DNA of 35,741 nucleotides from an uncultured bacterium. Lineage in GTDB: Bacteria > Vulcanimicrobiota > Xenobia > Xenobiales > Xenobiaceae. Below the pieces are notes generated by a model. It was not told the origin of the DNA. It did no database searches and saw only the letters and a list, made by a program, of their open reading frames with translations. Below are positions 5,570 through 14,121 of the stretch, piece by piece. Numbering within the stretch: the stretch's first letter is position 1; each line of letters begins with the position of its first letter. The DNA lies in NCBI GenBank assembly GCA_934644775.1, contig CAKUDB010000027.1:1-35741 (forward strand), given 5' to 3'. A program made the translations under genes and the position numbers.

Positions 5570-7237
5570 TTGCTGACGTCTTGCTTTTATACCACACTAG
5601 CTTTTTCAGGCTTCAATCTGTTGGCCTTGTTGGGGGCCTACTTCCTACCCACAATGTGGGTACTCCTGGCCGCTTCGTTAATTGGAGCGATAATTTGCTA
5701 TCTTCGCTTCGACAGTTTGAGGCTGTGGTATAGCGTCTCTTCTCTACTCTGCTTATCTTCTTTTTCTATCGTTCTGGCAACAGGTGTTCTAGATAGTAAG
5801 TATTTTCTGCTACTCTACTTAGCCTTACTAATAACTTCACTTAAGGGCAAAATTTGGCTAACCTTAGCCTTTTGTGTCATATCTTCTTTAACTACCTACC
5901 TTATCTCTGGTCGAGGGTTGGCCATTTTCAGCGACGTGGCCTCCGTTACCGAGCTGACTTTATTATCTTTTTTCACTATAATCGCCTTCTTTATCAATTC
6001 GGCCATCAATAAACCGGTAACAGACTTAGAAAAGCGCAAAGATGAGCGCGTCGAAGAAGCTTACGCTATAGCACGCCACCAAGTAGCCGAAAAAGAAGAG
6101 AGTGAAATTCAATTTTTCGACCGCCAACGCAAACTTTACAGCTTATTGCAACTTTTCCAAAAATTATCCAAAGAGCGTTCCGCCAAAGTAGTAGAAGATA
6201 GCGTAGTCTATTTTGCCCGAGAAGAGGTCAAATCCCAGGTATCTTTTGTGGCTTTTAATGAAGAGGGCCAATGGTGTACGCCGCGCTTTTTAGGCATAAG
6301 CGAGGTAATGGCCAAAACGATTACTCAAAAGATTGAAGCTGGCATCTTCCAAAAAGTTATCAACACTGGCGAAATTATCAACTATAGAAATGTCCAGTAC
6401 CATACTCAAGGTAAAGGAACGACAGAGAAAAAGCCTTTCGACAGCAATAGTATGTTGCTGCGCAATCTTTTAGTTGTACCCTTGCAAGACGCCAGTGGCA
6501 ACAAACCTTTCGGCGTTTTGGCCGTAGCCAATAAGCTTATAGGCGATCAGTATGACAAAACTGATACCGACTATTTAAGCTTGCTAGCTACAGAAGCGGC
6601 TATTACTCTAAGTAACATGAAGCTCTATAGTAAACTTGAGCGTTCCTATTACGAAACTATTTTGGCTTTAGCTCAAGCTATAGAAGCTAAAGATCCTTAC
6701 ACCCATGGCCACGTATCCCGTGTAGAACAACTTTCAGTCTTTATTTGTCAATGTATAGGTTTAGATGCAGCTTCCACTGAAGTGATAGCTAAAGCGGCTA
6801 TTTTGCACGATGTAGGTAAAATTTCTATACCCGACAGTATCTTAATGAAAAATAGCTCCTTAACCGACGAAGAGTTTGAAATAATGAAAACTCACACTAC
6901 TAATGCCAGGAGCATACTGAACAACATTACCTCACTACCTTCAAGCGTAGTAGAAATAGTAGTCCATCACCACGAGCGCTACGATGGCAAAGGCTATCCA
7001 GATCACCTCCAGGGACGAGCCATTCCCTTAGGCTCTCAAATTATCGCTGTAGCCGATTCTTTTGACGCTATGGTGACAGATCGTCCCTATAGGCGTGGTC
7101 TAAGCTTCGAAGAAGCTTTAAGTAGGCTAGAGTATGGTAACGGTACGCAATTTTCTCCCTATATCGTAGAGAAATTCTTACAAAATATTGGAGACGTCGA
7201 AGATATAAATAGTCTTCCCCACTATTATGATTGCTAA
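5570..7237 (+). CDS. Membrane-anchored GAF and HD-GYP domain protein, likely cyclic di-GMP phosphodiesterase
   Basis: The protein has 555 residues. About four to six hydrophobic helices occupy residues 1-150. A charged linker follows (about 150-195), then a GAF-like sensor domain (about 195-350), and an HD-GYP domain from LALAQAIEAKDPYTHGH. Metal-binding HD is H413-D414, with a downstream HHHERYDGKGYP containing G475-Y476-P477. HD-GYP proteins typically hydrolyse cyclic di-GMP, so the protein probably adjusts second-messenger levels in response to a signal. The start is a TTG at 5570, the first possible one after an in-frame stop; no well-spaced ribosome binding site is seen, so the true start could be further in. 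It lies 57 bases after the radical SAM gene. Confidence 0.88.
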   Translation: MLTSCFYTTLAFSGFNLLALLGAYFLPTMWVLLAASLIGAIICYLRFDSLRLWYSVSSLLCLSSFSIVLATGVLDSKYFLLLYLALLITSLKGKIWLTLAFCVISSLTTYLISGRGLAIFSDVASVTELTLLSFFTIIAFFINSAINKPVTDLEKRKDERVEEAYAIARHQVAEKEESEIQFFDRQRKLYSLLQLFQKLSKERSAKVVEDSVVYFAREEVKSQVSFVAFNEEGQWCTPRFLGISEVMAKTITQKIEAGIFQKVINTGEIINYRNVQYHTQGKGTTEKKPFDSNSMLLRNLLVVPLQDASGNKPFGVLAVANKLIGDQYDKTDTDYLSLLATEAAITLSNMKLYSKLERSYYETILALAQAIEAKDPYTHGHVSRVEQLSVFICQCIGLDAASTEVIAKAAILHDVGKISIPDSILMKNSSLTDEEFEIMKTHTTNARSILNNITSLPSSVVEIVVHHHERYDGKGYPDHLQGRAIPLGSQIIAVADSFDAMVTDRPYRRGLSFEEALSRLEYGNGTQFSPYIVEKFLQNIGDVEDINSLPHYYDC

Positions 7238-7281
7238 AAAACAATTCCTCAAAGAAGCGAAAGTGACTCAGAAATTCAGAA

Positions 7282-8022
7282 ATGGATAACCCTAAGATTC
7301 AAACTCCCCTTTTGCCTATTTTGCCAATGTATGGCTTAGTTTGTCGTCCTGGGCAAATGGTCAGTTTAACTTTAAAAGACCAAGACTACTATAGTCAACT
7401 TTTCGATTACGCCAAGCGCCACACTTACTCTCAAATAGCCCTAGGATATCTTACTGGGCCGCGTACCAAGAAACCTAGCTTTTATCCTTATATGAGTATA
7501 GCTAATATAGAGGAGATCTCTCGCTCGGGAGGGGCCAAATCATCTTTCTGGACCTTACATCTTTCCAATATTCAGACGGCACTGTACGATCCCCAAACTT
7601 TAGATTCTAATTTGGCTTTTTGGCGAACCAACTTAATTCCCTTACCAGAAGGGCCAGATATCCCCTATACCCATTCACCGCTCTCTTTAATAAAACTATG
7701 GATCATGTGTAGGAAGATGGTGGCCAAAGGGGACGATACTTTTGCCGCTTTAACCCCCTCGCGAGGCAACCGTTACTTTAAGGGCTACTTTCAAGATTTA
7801 TCCTTCTTTTTGAACCTTCTTTACAACAATTTACCTCTAACTTTTCAACAGCGGGTTGAATATTTGGGTGCTTCTACCTTAGATGATAAGACCGATTTTA
7901 TGTTAGAAAATTTAGATATACTGAGAAAGGCGGGATTGCGCCTGAGAATAATTCCCAGTAACTATACTCACCTTTGTCGCATCAATAAAGACGCCGCCGA
8001 CGTCCTCTTAATCAATAATTAG
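7282..8022 (+). CDS. Protein with divergent LON substrate-binding-like domain
   Basis: The protein has 246 residues. The N-terminus (LPILPMYGLVCRPGQMVSLTLKD) has the pattern of the LON N-terminal domain, where a PLFP-type start is followed by a PG turn and an aromatic-rich segment. The rest is a helical region with no AAA or protease domain. Stand-alone LON-domain proteins are widespread and mostly uncharacterised; a role in substrate or peptide binding is plausible. The similarity is weak and read by eye, so the assignment is tentative. It follows the HD-GYP gene by 44 bases on the same strand and converges on the ole operon. Confidence 0.55.
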   Translation: MDNPKIQTPLLPILPMYGLVCRPGQMVSLTLKDQDYYSQLFDYAKRHTYSQIALGYLTGPRTKKPSFYPYMSIANIEEISRSGGAKSSFWTLHLSNIQTALYDPQTLDSNLAFWRTNLIPLPEGPDIPYTHSPLSLIKLWIMCRKMVAKGDDTFAALTPSRGNRYFKGYFQDLSFFLNLLYNNLPLTFQQRVEYLGASTLDDKTDFMLENLDILRKAGLRLRIIPSNYTHLCRINKDAADVLLINN

Positions 8023-8034
8023 TTATACCGCTAT

Positions 8035-8087
8035 AAAAAAAGACTGAGGCTCTAATCTCCCAACACTTTGGAAGGCTAGAGCCCCAG
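8035..8087 (-). terminator. Terminator of the ole operon
   Basis: On the minus strand CTGGGGCTCTA (8087-8077) pairs with TAGAGCCTCAG (8054-8044) at ten of eleven positions and runs into seven T (8041-8035). The plus-strand side has no T run, so it serves the ole genes. Confidence 0.85.
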
Positions 8088-8131
8088 CGAAGATGTAAAA
8101 AATAGATTTAACCTACTCTATTTTATAGCCA

Positions 8132-9142
8132 TTATTGATGGCGCAAAGTATCAGCCCCTTGCTCTTTAATCCAAGCCACCAAACGCTCCATACCTTCAGA
8201 GACGGAAACTTCAGGAAGATATTTTAAGTCGCGTTTAGCATTAGCTATATTAAAGTAGTGAGAAGTAGCCAACTGTTCAGCCGTAAAGCGAGTCATTTTG
8301 GGCTCTTCTTTTTTGCCCAGCAACTTATAAACAAGTTCTGAAACGGCACCTAAGCCCCAAGTAAGGCTGTAAGGAATCGAACTAGTGATAGGCGGGGCTC
8401 CCACTTTTGCTAACAATTCGCGCACCCAATTCCATAAATTTACCGGCTGACCATCACTAATAAAGTAAGCCTTGCCAGCACAACTTTCCATATTGAGGAA
8501 AGCATCGATATGAGCTTGAGCAGCATTATCTATATAAGTAATATCTACTCTATTTTTTCCGTCGCCCACTTGAAAAAGTTGGCCAGCAAAAGCGCGTTCT
8601 ACCAAGCGAGGCACCAAATGGGGATCGCCAGGGCCGTAAATTAAGTGGGGACGCAAAGCTACGGTAGCCAAACTAGCACTATTAGCTTGCAAAACTTCTC
8701 TTTCAGCCTGAGCTTTAGTTTGAGCATAGGCGCACTCAAATTTTTCTGGATAAGCTACATCTTCTTGGATATTTTCGATCTTGGCTTGGGGATGATAAAT
8801 CACGCTAGGAGTGCTGGTATAGATAAATTTCTTAATACCGTTTTGGCGACAACCTTCTAAAAGATAGCGCGTCCCCCAAATATTGATACGCTCATACTCA
8901 GAATAAGCTCCCCAAACACCGGCTTTAGAAGCGGTATGATAGATAGCTTCACAACCTGCGGAAGCTTTTAGAGCCGTCTCGCGCTGGGTAATATCGCCAC
9001 GCCAAACTTCAACCCCCATCTTTTCCAACTGGGGATAAGCCCCTCGAGAAAGGCTGCGTACTTCGTCACCACGCTCTAAAAGTTTCTTAACTAAGGCTTG
9101 ACCTAAAAAACCGCCTCCACCTACAACTAATACTTTTGCCAT
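8132..9142 (-). CDS. oleD: NAD(P)-dependent 2-alkyl-3-oxoalkanoate reductase OleD
   Basis: The protein has 336 residues and is an extended short-chain dehydrogenase. The N-terminal Rossmann motif is GGGGFLG (from G8), and the active-site set is S113, Y139 and K143 (YAQTK). In the olefin pathway OleD reduces the 2-alkyl-3-keto acid made by OleA to the 2-alkyl-3-hydroxy acid. Many NAD-dependent epimerases share this fold; the assignment rests on it being the last gene of a complete oleABCD cluster. Its AGG ribosome binding site overlaps the oleC stop, and the genes are nine bases apart. Confidence 0.88.
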   Translation of the reverse strand: MAKVLVVGGGGFLGQALVKKLLERGDEVRSLSRGAYPQLEKMGVEVWRGDITQRETALKASAGCEAIYHTASKAGVWGAYSEYERINIWGTRYLLEGCRQNGIKKFIYTSTPSVIYHPQAKIENIQEDVAYPEKFECAYAQTKAQAEREVLQANSASLATVALRPHLIYGPGDPHLVPRLVERAFAGQLFQVGDGKNRVDITYIDNAAQAHIDAFLNMESCAGKAYFISDGQPVNLWNWVRELLAKVGAPPITSSIPYSLTWGLGAVSELVYKLLGKKEEPKMTRFTAEQLATSHYFNIANAKRDLKYLPEVSVSEGMERLVAWIKEQGADTLRHQ

Positions 9143-9151
9143 AACTTTAAC

Positions 9152-10846
9152 CTACTTTGGACTATCGTAGCCCAGCTCTTCGGCCGCCCAAACAGCCAAC
9201 TCTTCGCGGTGGATCTTGACATTGTGACGAGGATCGACAGGGAAGGAATCATAGAACAAAACGTCCTTAATTTGGCTATAAAGCTCGCTTTCATTGTAAC
9301 GAGCTAAAATTTGGCGAGAGAGCAACTCTTTTTGTTTATCTTCTTCAGGGAAAGAGCCGGGCTTAGGCTCAACGATCAAAACAGGAGTCTGCTGGCCTTT
9401 GGGGCCTACTCCAACCAAAGCACTGCGGAAAACCCGCGGATGGTTATTAGCCATACCTTCAACCATAACCGGGAATAAAGTGCCTTGGGCAGTTTCTACG
9501 CGGTGAGCTTTGCGGCCACAGAACCACAAATTATGATCTTTATCAAAGTAACCCGTATCGCCCATACGATGCCATTTATGTCCCTGGCCGTCGTTCATCT
9601 TGGACAAGGCGTTGGCTTCATCTTCGTGATAGTATTCTTGGGTGACAACTGGGCCGTGGACGACAATCTCTCCCACTTCACCGTCGGGAAGTACCAAACT
9701 TTCGTCAAAGTCGGCAATAGGCTCGTCGGTAATCTTGATAATTTTTACATCCATACCTTTAACCGGCTTGCCTATGCAAGTACCAGCCCCTTCGATAGTG
9801 CGCTCAGTAGCCTGATCGACTAAATAACTGCCGGGAATTATGGCTACAGGCAAACTTTCGGTAGCTCCGTAAGGGGTATAAATTTCGGCACCGTCAGCCA
9901 TAATAGTAAAGAGATTTTGTAAAAGCTCGGTAGGAATGGGAGCTCCGAAAGTAATAAGGCGCTTTAAAGTGTCCAGCTGGATAGACTCGTCGTGACAATA
10001 GTCGTAAACTTTGCGCCAAATAGCTGGCGAGCCTTGGCAAGTAGTTACCTGGTAATCTTCTATAGTTTCTACTAATAGAGCCGGATCGCAAGCGGCAGGC
10101 TTGCTGGGATCTAAACGCGGAATAACCGAAGTCATACCTAAGGCAATATCAAATAAAGCAAAGAGCGGATAACCGGGCATATCTAATTCGCCAGGCTTAA
10201 AATTAAAGAGTTCTTTTAAGTATTTTACCTGATTTTGGAAGATCGAATGGGTATAAACTACACCTTTAGCTTTGCCTGTCGATCCGGAAGTAAATAAAAT
10301 AGCGGCCGTCTCATGCTCGCCTACCGGAGTCACGGGGAAAGGCTCAGTATACTTAGGAGCTTCTTTAGCTAATTCTATACAACCGGGGAACCATTCATTA
10401 GCCGTAAAATTGAATTTTACAGAAGTAAAAGATTTTCTGTAGAGCCAGCGCATTAAATGGGCCAAACGAATACCGATAAAGACGTCCGGCTGCACATGCT
10501 CGATACAGCGGCGCACTTTATCTTTGCCCATGCCTGGATCGAGCATAACTGGCAATACGCCCATCTTAAATAAAGCAAAAACCGTAGCGATTAGATCGGG
10601 GCCACAAGTAAGGAAGACTAAGGCTTTTTGGCCTTTGGTGACACCAGCAGCCTGCATAACCTGGGCATAAGCATCTACAGTTTTGTTAAGCTTATCGTAA
10701 GTCCAGGATTGGTACTCTTTTTTAACTGGGAAGAGAATAGCGTCCTGCTCAGGGCGCTCTTTAACCATACTGGGAAGATAAGAAGAGATATTGGCTGCCG
10801 CAGAAGTTTTAGTATCTTTAGCAGTTTTATTACGTACTTTACTCAT
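9152..10846 (-). CDS. oleC: AMP-dependent beta-lactone synthetase OleC
   Basis: The protein has 564 residues and belongs to the ANL adenylating superfamily. The phosphate-binding loop is TSGSTGKAKG (residues 186-195), the later YGATES motif is visible, and RMGDTGYFD with FCGRKAHR marks the end of the large domain. OleC activates the 2-alkyl-3-hydroxy acid with ATP and closes it to a beta-lactone. The sequence alone would read as a fatty-acyl ligase, but the flanking oleB and oleD make OleC the specific call. It follows oleB by 32 bases. Confidence 0.9.
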   Translation of the reverse strand: MSKVRNKTAKDTKTSAAANISSYLPSMVKERPEQDAILFPVKKEYQSWTYDKLNKTVDAYAQVMQAAGVTKGQKALVFLTCGPDLIATVFALFKMGVLPVMLDPGMGKDKVRRCIEHVQPDVFIGIRLAHLMRWLYRKSFTSVKFNFTANEWFPGCIELAKEAPKYTEPFPVTPVGEHETAAILFTSGSTGKAKGVVYTHSIFQNQVKYLKELFNFKPGELDMPGYPLFALFDIALGMTSVIPRLDPSKPAACDPALLVETIEDYQVTTCQGSPAIWRKVYDYCHDESIQLDTLKRLITFGAPIPTELLQNLFTIMADGAEIYTPYGATESLPVAIIPGSYLVDQATERTIEGAGTCIGKPVKGMDVKIIKITDEPIADFDESLVLPDGEVGEIVVHGPVVTQEYYHEDEANALSKMNDGQGHKWHRMGDTGYFDKDHNLWFCGRKAHRVETAQGTLFPVMVEGMANNHPRVFRSALVGVGPKGQQTPVLIVEPKPGSFPEEDKQKELLSRQILARYNESELYSQIKDVLFYDSFPVDPRHNVKIHREELAVWAAEELGYDSPK

Positions 10847-10878
10847 ATAAGTGATACCTGTAATTCTTAAGAAGATAT

Positions 10879-11775
10879 TTAGCGAGCCAATAAAGCTCTC
10901 AAATGTTCAACTACCTGCTCACAGGCGTCTTCCATTACATAATGGCCAACGTCGGCCAGGCGATGGTATTCAGCTTCAGGATAAATAGTTTGCCAATGGC
11001 GCAAGAATTTATCATTGAAGACATGATCGAGAGCACCCCAAACGAAGGTTTTGGGGATAGAGGCCAATTTGGGCAAGTTAAGCTCAATCTCTTTTAACGT
11101 GGCATAGGAGGGGTGATCTGGACTCATAGGTATATCTTGGACAAAGCGCAAGACGGCCACCCGATCAGCCCAAGAATCGTAAGGGGCCCGATATCCGGAA
11201 GCTATACTAGAACTTAAAGGGCGCTTGGTACTAGTGAGAATAGCCCCTAAGACAAAAGCATTAAGGCCACGCACCAACAGAGCGCCCAATAGGGGCACCC
11301 GAGCCAACCTTATAGTTCCGGGCATAAAAGGCGAGCGATAAGCCGCCGTATTCAAAAAGAGGATACGCTTAATCTTCTCAGGATGACGCACTGCGTAGCC
11401 CATGCCAATAGCCCCTCCCCAATCGTGAACAACTAGGGTAAAAGGCTTTAAGTTAAGCTTCTCCAACAATAGCTCTAAATTATCGATATGGCGGCGCAAA
11501 CAATACTCATAGACTTGCGGCTTATCGGAAAGGCCCATACCTATATGATCCGGAACTACAACCCGATGGTGAGGACGGAAAGCCTTTACCAACTCGCGAT
11601 AATAAAAAGACCAGGTCGGATTGCCATGGACACAGACTATAGGCTCACCCTCTTGGCCCGGCTCGGCTTGGCATTCGTCCAAAAAGTGTAGACGCGCTCC
11701 GGTATTGGGCAAATACATATAGTTGGAAGTAAAGGGATAGAGAGACTTCCAAGCCTCTGCTTTAATTGTGCTCAT
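10879..11775 (-). CDS. oleB: Beta-lactone decarboxylase OleB (haloalkane-dehalogenase-like alpha/beta hydrolase)
   Basis: The protein has 298 residues from the ATG at 11775, two bases after the oleA stop. An earlier in-frame TTG at 11805 would overlap oleA and is less likely. The fold signatures are HGNPTW (H50) for the oxyanion region, the nucleophile Asp118 in VVHDWGG, and a C-terminal DVGHYVMED containing the catalytic His. OleB removes CO2 from the beta-lactone to give a cis-alkene. Haloalkane dehalogenases share these motifs, but the oleA-oleB-oleC order points to OleB. The two-base spacing suggests translational coupling. Confidence 0.88.
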   Translation of the reverse strand: MSTIKAEAWKSLYPFTSNYMYLPNTGARLHFLDECQAEPGQEGEPIVCVHGNPTWSFYYRELVKAFRPHHRVVVPDHIGMGLSDKPQVYEYCLRRHIDNLELLLEKLNLKPFTLVVHDWGGAIGMGYAVRHPEKIKRILFLNTAAYRSPFMPGTIRLARVPLLGALLVRGLNAFVLGAILTSTKRPLSSSIASGYRAPYDSWADRVAVLRFVQDIPMSPDHPSYATLKEIELNLPKLASIPKTFVWGALDHVFNDKFLRHWQTIYPEAEYHRLADVGHYVMEDACEQVVEHLRALLAR

Positions 11776-11777
11776 TC

Positions 11778-12794
11778 TTACCAAACGATCTCCATCATGG
11801 CGCAATTTAGGCCGCTGCCAATCCCCATAAGGCCGACATGCTCGCCAGCCTTAATAATGCCCCGCTCAGCGGCAATAGCTAAAGTGATGGGAGCGGCAGC
11901 CGGGCCGACATTTCCTAAAAAAGGAAAAGTCTGGAAAGACTTAGCTAAATCGAGTCCTAAAGTTTCAAAGAGTAAGCGATAGTGGCGAGCTCCAACCTGG
12001 TGACAGATATAATGTTTGAGCTTATCGGCGCTCCAGCCTAAAGTTTGTTCAGCCACTTTCCAAGTGCGACTAGCTAATTCGATACCGGCTTTCATTAAAC
12101 TCGTTTGATCGGTAATAATGTCGGTAAAGCTGCCGATACAATGGCGACAATATTTAGTATCAGCTAGTTGTACATGGCCTAAAACTTTATGGCCAGAAGT
12201 TGCTAATTTTTCATTACAAATTACGGCCGCTACCGCACCTGAGCCCAAAGTTAAACCGGCGAAACGCTTGGAGAAAGTGGCCAAATCGGTATCAGCTTGG
12301 GATAAATGGGCAATAGTATTTTCCATAACTAAACGCGAATTTTCCACATCTACAATCAGAGCAGCTTCATATATTCCCTTATCGATAAGCTGTCCCATAT
12401 AAGAGATGGCGTTGATAAAAGCCAAACAAGCATTGGAGATATCGTAACTTATCGTCGTAGGAGATAATCCCAAAGCATCATGAACCATACAAGCCATAGA
12501 AGGCTCGATAAACTCTTTAGATACGGAAGTACAGATTACACAACCGATTTTTTCTAAGGGAATAGCTGCCTTTGTGAGCGCCTGTCGAGCTATTCTGGCA
12601 GCTATATCGGGAAGTTCGTCGCTCTTCTTCCAAACTCGGCGCTCATTCACCCCCGAAAGGGCGCTGACCCAGCTGCTGGGTATACCCAAACGCTTAAAAG
12701 TAGCATTTAACCTGGTATAAATATCGTCGGTAGTTATAACATCAACAGGCAGCTCATATTCCAAAGACTGCAAAAAAACATCGTTATGGAGCAT
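11778..12794 (-). CDS. oleA: Thiolase-fold acyl-CoA condensing enzyme OleA
   Basis: The protein has 338 residues and resembles 3-ketoacyl-ACP synthase III. The nucleophile is Cys123 in YDISNACLAF. Glu97 (EFIEPS) lies 26 residues earlier, the same spacing as the Glu117/Cys143 pair known from Xanthomonas OleA. A His in ICHQVGARH and an Asn in FLGNVGPAAAP complete the thiolase set. OleA joins two acyl-CoAs head to head to a 2-alkyl-3-keto acid. It is the first of oleABCD and lies 80 bases after a HIT-family gene on the same strand. No strong ribosome binding site is visible before the ATG. Confidence 0.92.
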   Translation of the reverse strand: MLHNDVFLQSLEYELPVDVITTDDIYTRLNATFKRLGIPSSWVSALSGVNERRVWKKSDELPDIAARIARQALTKAAIPLEKIGCVICTSVSKEFIEPSMACMVHDALGLSPTTISYDISNACLAFINAISYMGQLIDKGIYEAALIVDVENSRLVMENTIAHLSQADTDLATFSKRFAGLTLGSGAVAAVICNEKLATSGHKVLGHVQLADTKYCRHCIGSFTDIITDQTSLMKAGIELASRTWKVAEQTLGWSADKLKHYICHQVGARHYRLLFETLGLDLAKSFQTFPFLGNVGPAAAPITLAIAAERGIIKAGEHVGLMGIGSGLNCAMMEIVW

Positions 12795-12852
12795 TATTTA
12801 TTCAGACAATCTAACGTAGAGGAAATTCTGTTCATCATGACTCGAAGGCTTA

Positions 12853-12858
12853 ATTATA
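12853..12858 (-). promoter_or_regulatory. Possible -10 box upstream of oleA
   Basis: The minus strand reads CTCTATAATTAAG here, a perfect TATAAT about 60 bases before the oleA start. No convincing -35 hexamer is seen at the right distance, so the ole genes may instead be read from the upstream HIT gene. Confidence 0.35.
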
Positions 12859-12874
12859 GAGACAGAGCCTTGGC

Positions 12875-13267
12875 CTAACTGAGCATATTGTGCCTAATCG
12901 ATTGGGCGACTTGAGCCAATTCTTCCTGAGAAGCTTCTTGGGGACGCTTAAATAAATCGGCTTCACTCATAATGGGCAATAAGTGGATATGGGTATGAGG
13001 CACTTCCAAGCCAGCAATTAGAACTCCAATTTTATTGGGATTAAAAGTTTTCATTAAAACTTTTCCTATTTTTTGGGCTACGGCAAAGCAATGATTTATA
13101 TCGTCAGTGCTTAAATCGATCCAATGTTCAACTTCTGTGCGAGGGACAACCAAAAGATGGCCGCGAACGATAGGAGCTATCGAAAGAAAGACTCCGCATT
13201 TTTCATCCTCATAGACAAAATGGCCGGGAAGTTCGTGGTTCAGTATCTTCGTAAATAAAGTTGACAT
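12875..13267 (-). CDS. HIT family nucleotide-binding protein
   Basis: The protein has 130 residues with the histidine triad HTHIHLLP (H91, H93, H95) near the C-terminus and the family's N-terminal segment FTKILNHELPGHFVYEDEKC. HIT proteins are nucleotide hydrolases or transferases, often acting on adenosine phosphoramidates or dinucleoside polyphosphates; the exact substrate cannot be read. AGAGG ten bases before the ATG is a fair ribosome binding site. It is upstream of oleA on the same strand and may be co-transcribed with the ole genes, but no functional link is established. Confidence 0.9.
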   Translation of the reverse strand: MSTLFTKILNHELPGHFVYEDEKCGVFLSIAPIVRGHLLVVPRTEVEHWIDLSTDDINHCFAVAQKIGKVLMKTFNPNKIGVLIAGLEVPHTHIHLLPIMSEADLFKRPQEASQEELAQVAQSIRHNMLS

Positions 13268-13362
13268 AGTATAAAGACCTCTAGCAGCTGATTAGCCGGT
13301 TGTAAATCCACCCCGCCTCCGCTTCGCTTTAAAGCCCAACTATCCTAGTACAAAACAGGCTT

Positions 13363-13374
13363 TGCTATTATAAT
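13363..13374 (+). promoter_or_regulatory. Extended -10 promoter directly before rnhA
   Basis: TGCTATTATAAT holds an extended -10 (TGn followed by TATTAT at 13366-13371) or an overlapping TATAAT (13369-13374). Either predicts a transcript start within about six bases of the rnhA ATG at 13384. Confidence 0.6.
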
Positions 13375-13383
13375 GGATTAGTT

Positions 13384-13875
13384 ATGTCAAACCTTAAATT
13401 ACCTACAGCCAATACTTGGCCGCCAGAAAGCGAAGTAATAATTTTCACCGACGGTTCTTGCTCAGGCAATCCGGGCCCCGGAGGTTGGGCGGCCGTACTG
13501 TTGCACCCCCAATCAGGCAAAGAAAAACATCTTGTCGGAGGCGAAAAGTATACTACTAACAACCGCATGGAAATAACTGCCGTTTTGGAAGGCTTGAAAG
13601 CCCTAAAACGCCCCTCTTCAGTCACCGTCTTTGCCGATTCCCAATATGTATTAAAGGCCTTTAAGTTGGGTTGGTTAAAAAAATGGCGCTCCTCCCATTG
13701 GCTCAATTCCCAAAAAAAGCCCGTTGAAAATAGCGATTTATGGAAGCAACTGGTGGAAGTTACCAGCCGCCATACCATAGACTGGCAATATGTCCCTGGC
13801 CACAAAGATCACTATTATAACGAGCTATGCGATCAACTAGCTCGAGAACAAACAGAATTGTATAAAAAAAGTTAA
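13384..13875 (+). CDS. rnhA: Ribonuclease HI
   Basis: The protein has 163 residues, close to the family norm. The catalytic carboxylates D23 (FTDGSC), E63 (RMEITAVLEGL), D85 (FADSQYV) and D150 (NELCDQLA) match E. coli D10, E48, D70 and D134 in order and spacing, and H140 in PGHKD matches the catalytic-loop His. The enzyme cleaves RNA in RNA-DNA hybrids during replication and repair. There is no ribosome binding site; the promoter -10 box lies only about ten bases upstream, so the mRNA is likely leaderless or nearly so. No terminator is seen before the tRNA-Leu promoter. Confidence 0.95.
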   Translation: MSNLKLPTANTWPPESEVIIFTDGSCSGNPGPGGWAAVLLHPQSGKEKHLVGGEKYTTNNRMEITAVLEGLKALKRPSSVTVFADSQYVLKAFKLGWLKKWRSSHWLNSQKKPVENSDLWKQLVEVTSRHTIDWQYVPGHKDHYYNELCDQLAREQTELYKKS

Positions 13876-13895
13876 GCTAGCCCCCTTAAAATATC

Positions 13896-13923
13896 TTGAC
13901 AGCAAAGTCGTTTATGGTAAAAT
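13896..13923 (+). promoter_or_regulatory. Promoter of tRNA-Leu
   Basis: Consensus TTGACA at 13896-13901, a 16-base spacer and TGGTAAAAT with TAAAAT at 13918-13923. The spacing to the mature tRNA is about 43 bases, leaving a short leader to be processed. Confidence 0.8.
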
Positions 13924-13966
13924 TTCGGGGACATTTAATCTGCCTTTGGCCAAAGGCTAGGTTGAT

Positions 13967-14053
13967 GCGGAAGTGGCGGAATCGGTAGACGCGCAGGACT
14001 CAGGATTCTGTGGGGTTAAACCTGTAAGAGTTCGAATCTCTTCTTCCGCACCA
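13967..14053 (+). tRNA. tRNA-Leu(CAG)
   Basis: The gene is 87 bases, a class II tRNA with a long variable arm. The acceptor stem is GCGGAAG/CTTCCGC, the anticodon loop CTCAGGA gives anticodon CAG, the T arm contains GAGTTCGAATCTC, and CCA is encoded at 14051-14053. Confidence 0.95.
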
Positions 14054-14069
14054 CACAGAGAAAAAGGAA

Positions 14070-14115
14070 GCGACTGTTAACCAAGTTAAGCTCTTGGTGG
14101 GCGGTCGTTTTTTTT
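14070..14115 (+). terminator. Terminator of tRNA-Leu
   Basis: A 16-position stem, 14070-14085 with 14093-14108, has one mismatch and several G-T wobbles. It is followed by T to 14115. It ends only six bases before the apparent GTG start of the next gene. Confidence 0.85.
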
Positions 14116-14121
14116 GCTCTG

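Noticed and set aside
5539..5733. Plus-strand ATG frame at 5539 as start of the HD-GYP gene
   Set aside because: It is in a different frame from the membrane-GAF-HD-GYP sequence; no frameshift is needed because the main frame has its own TTG start.
11776..11805. TTG at 11805 as the OleB start
   Set aside because: It would overlap oleA by 28 bases; the ATG at 11775 directly after the oleA stop gives a normal OleB N-terminus.
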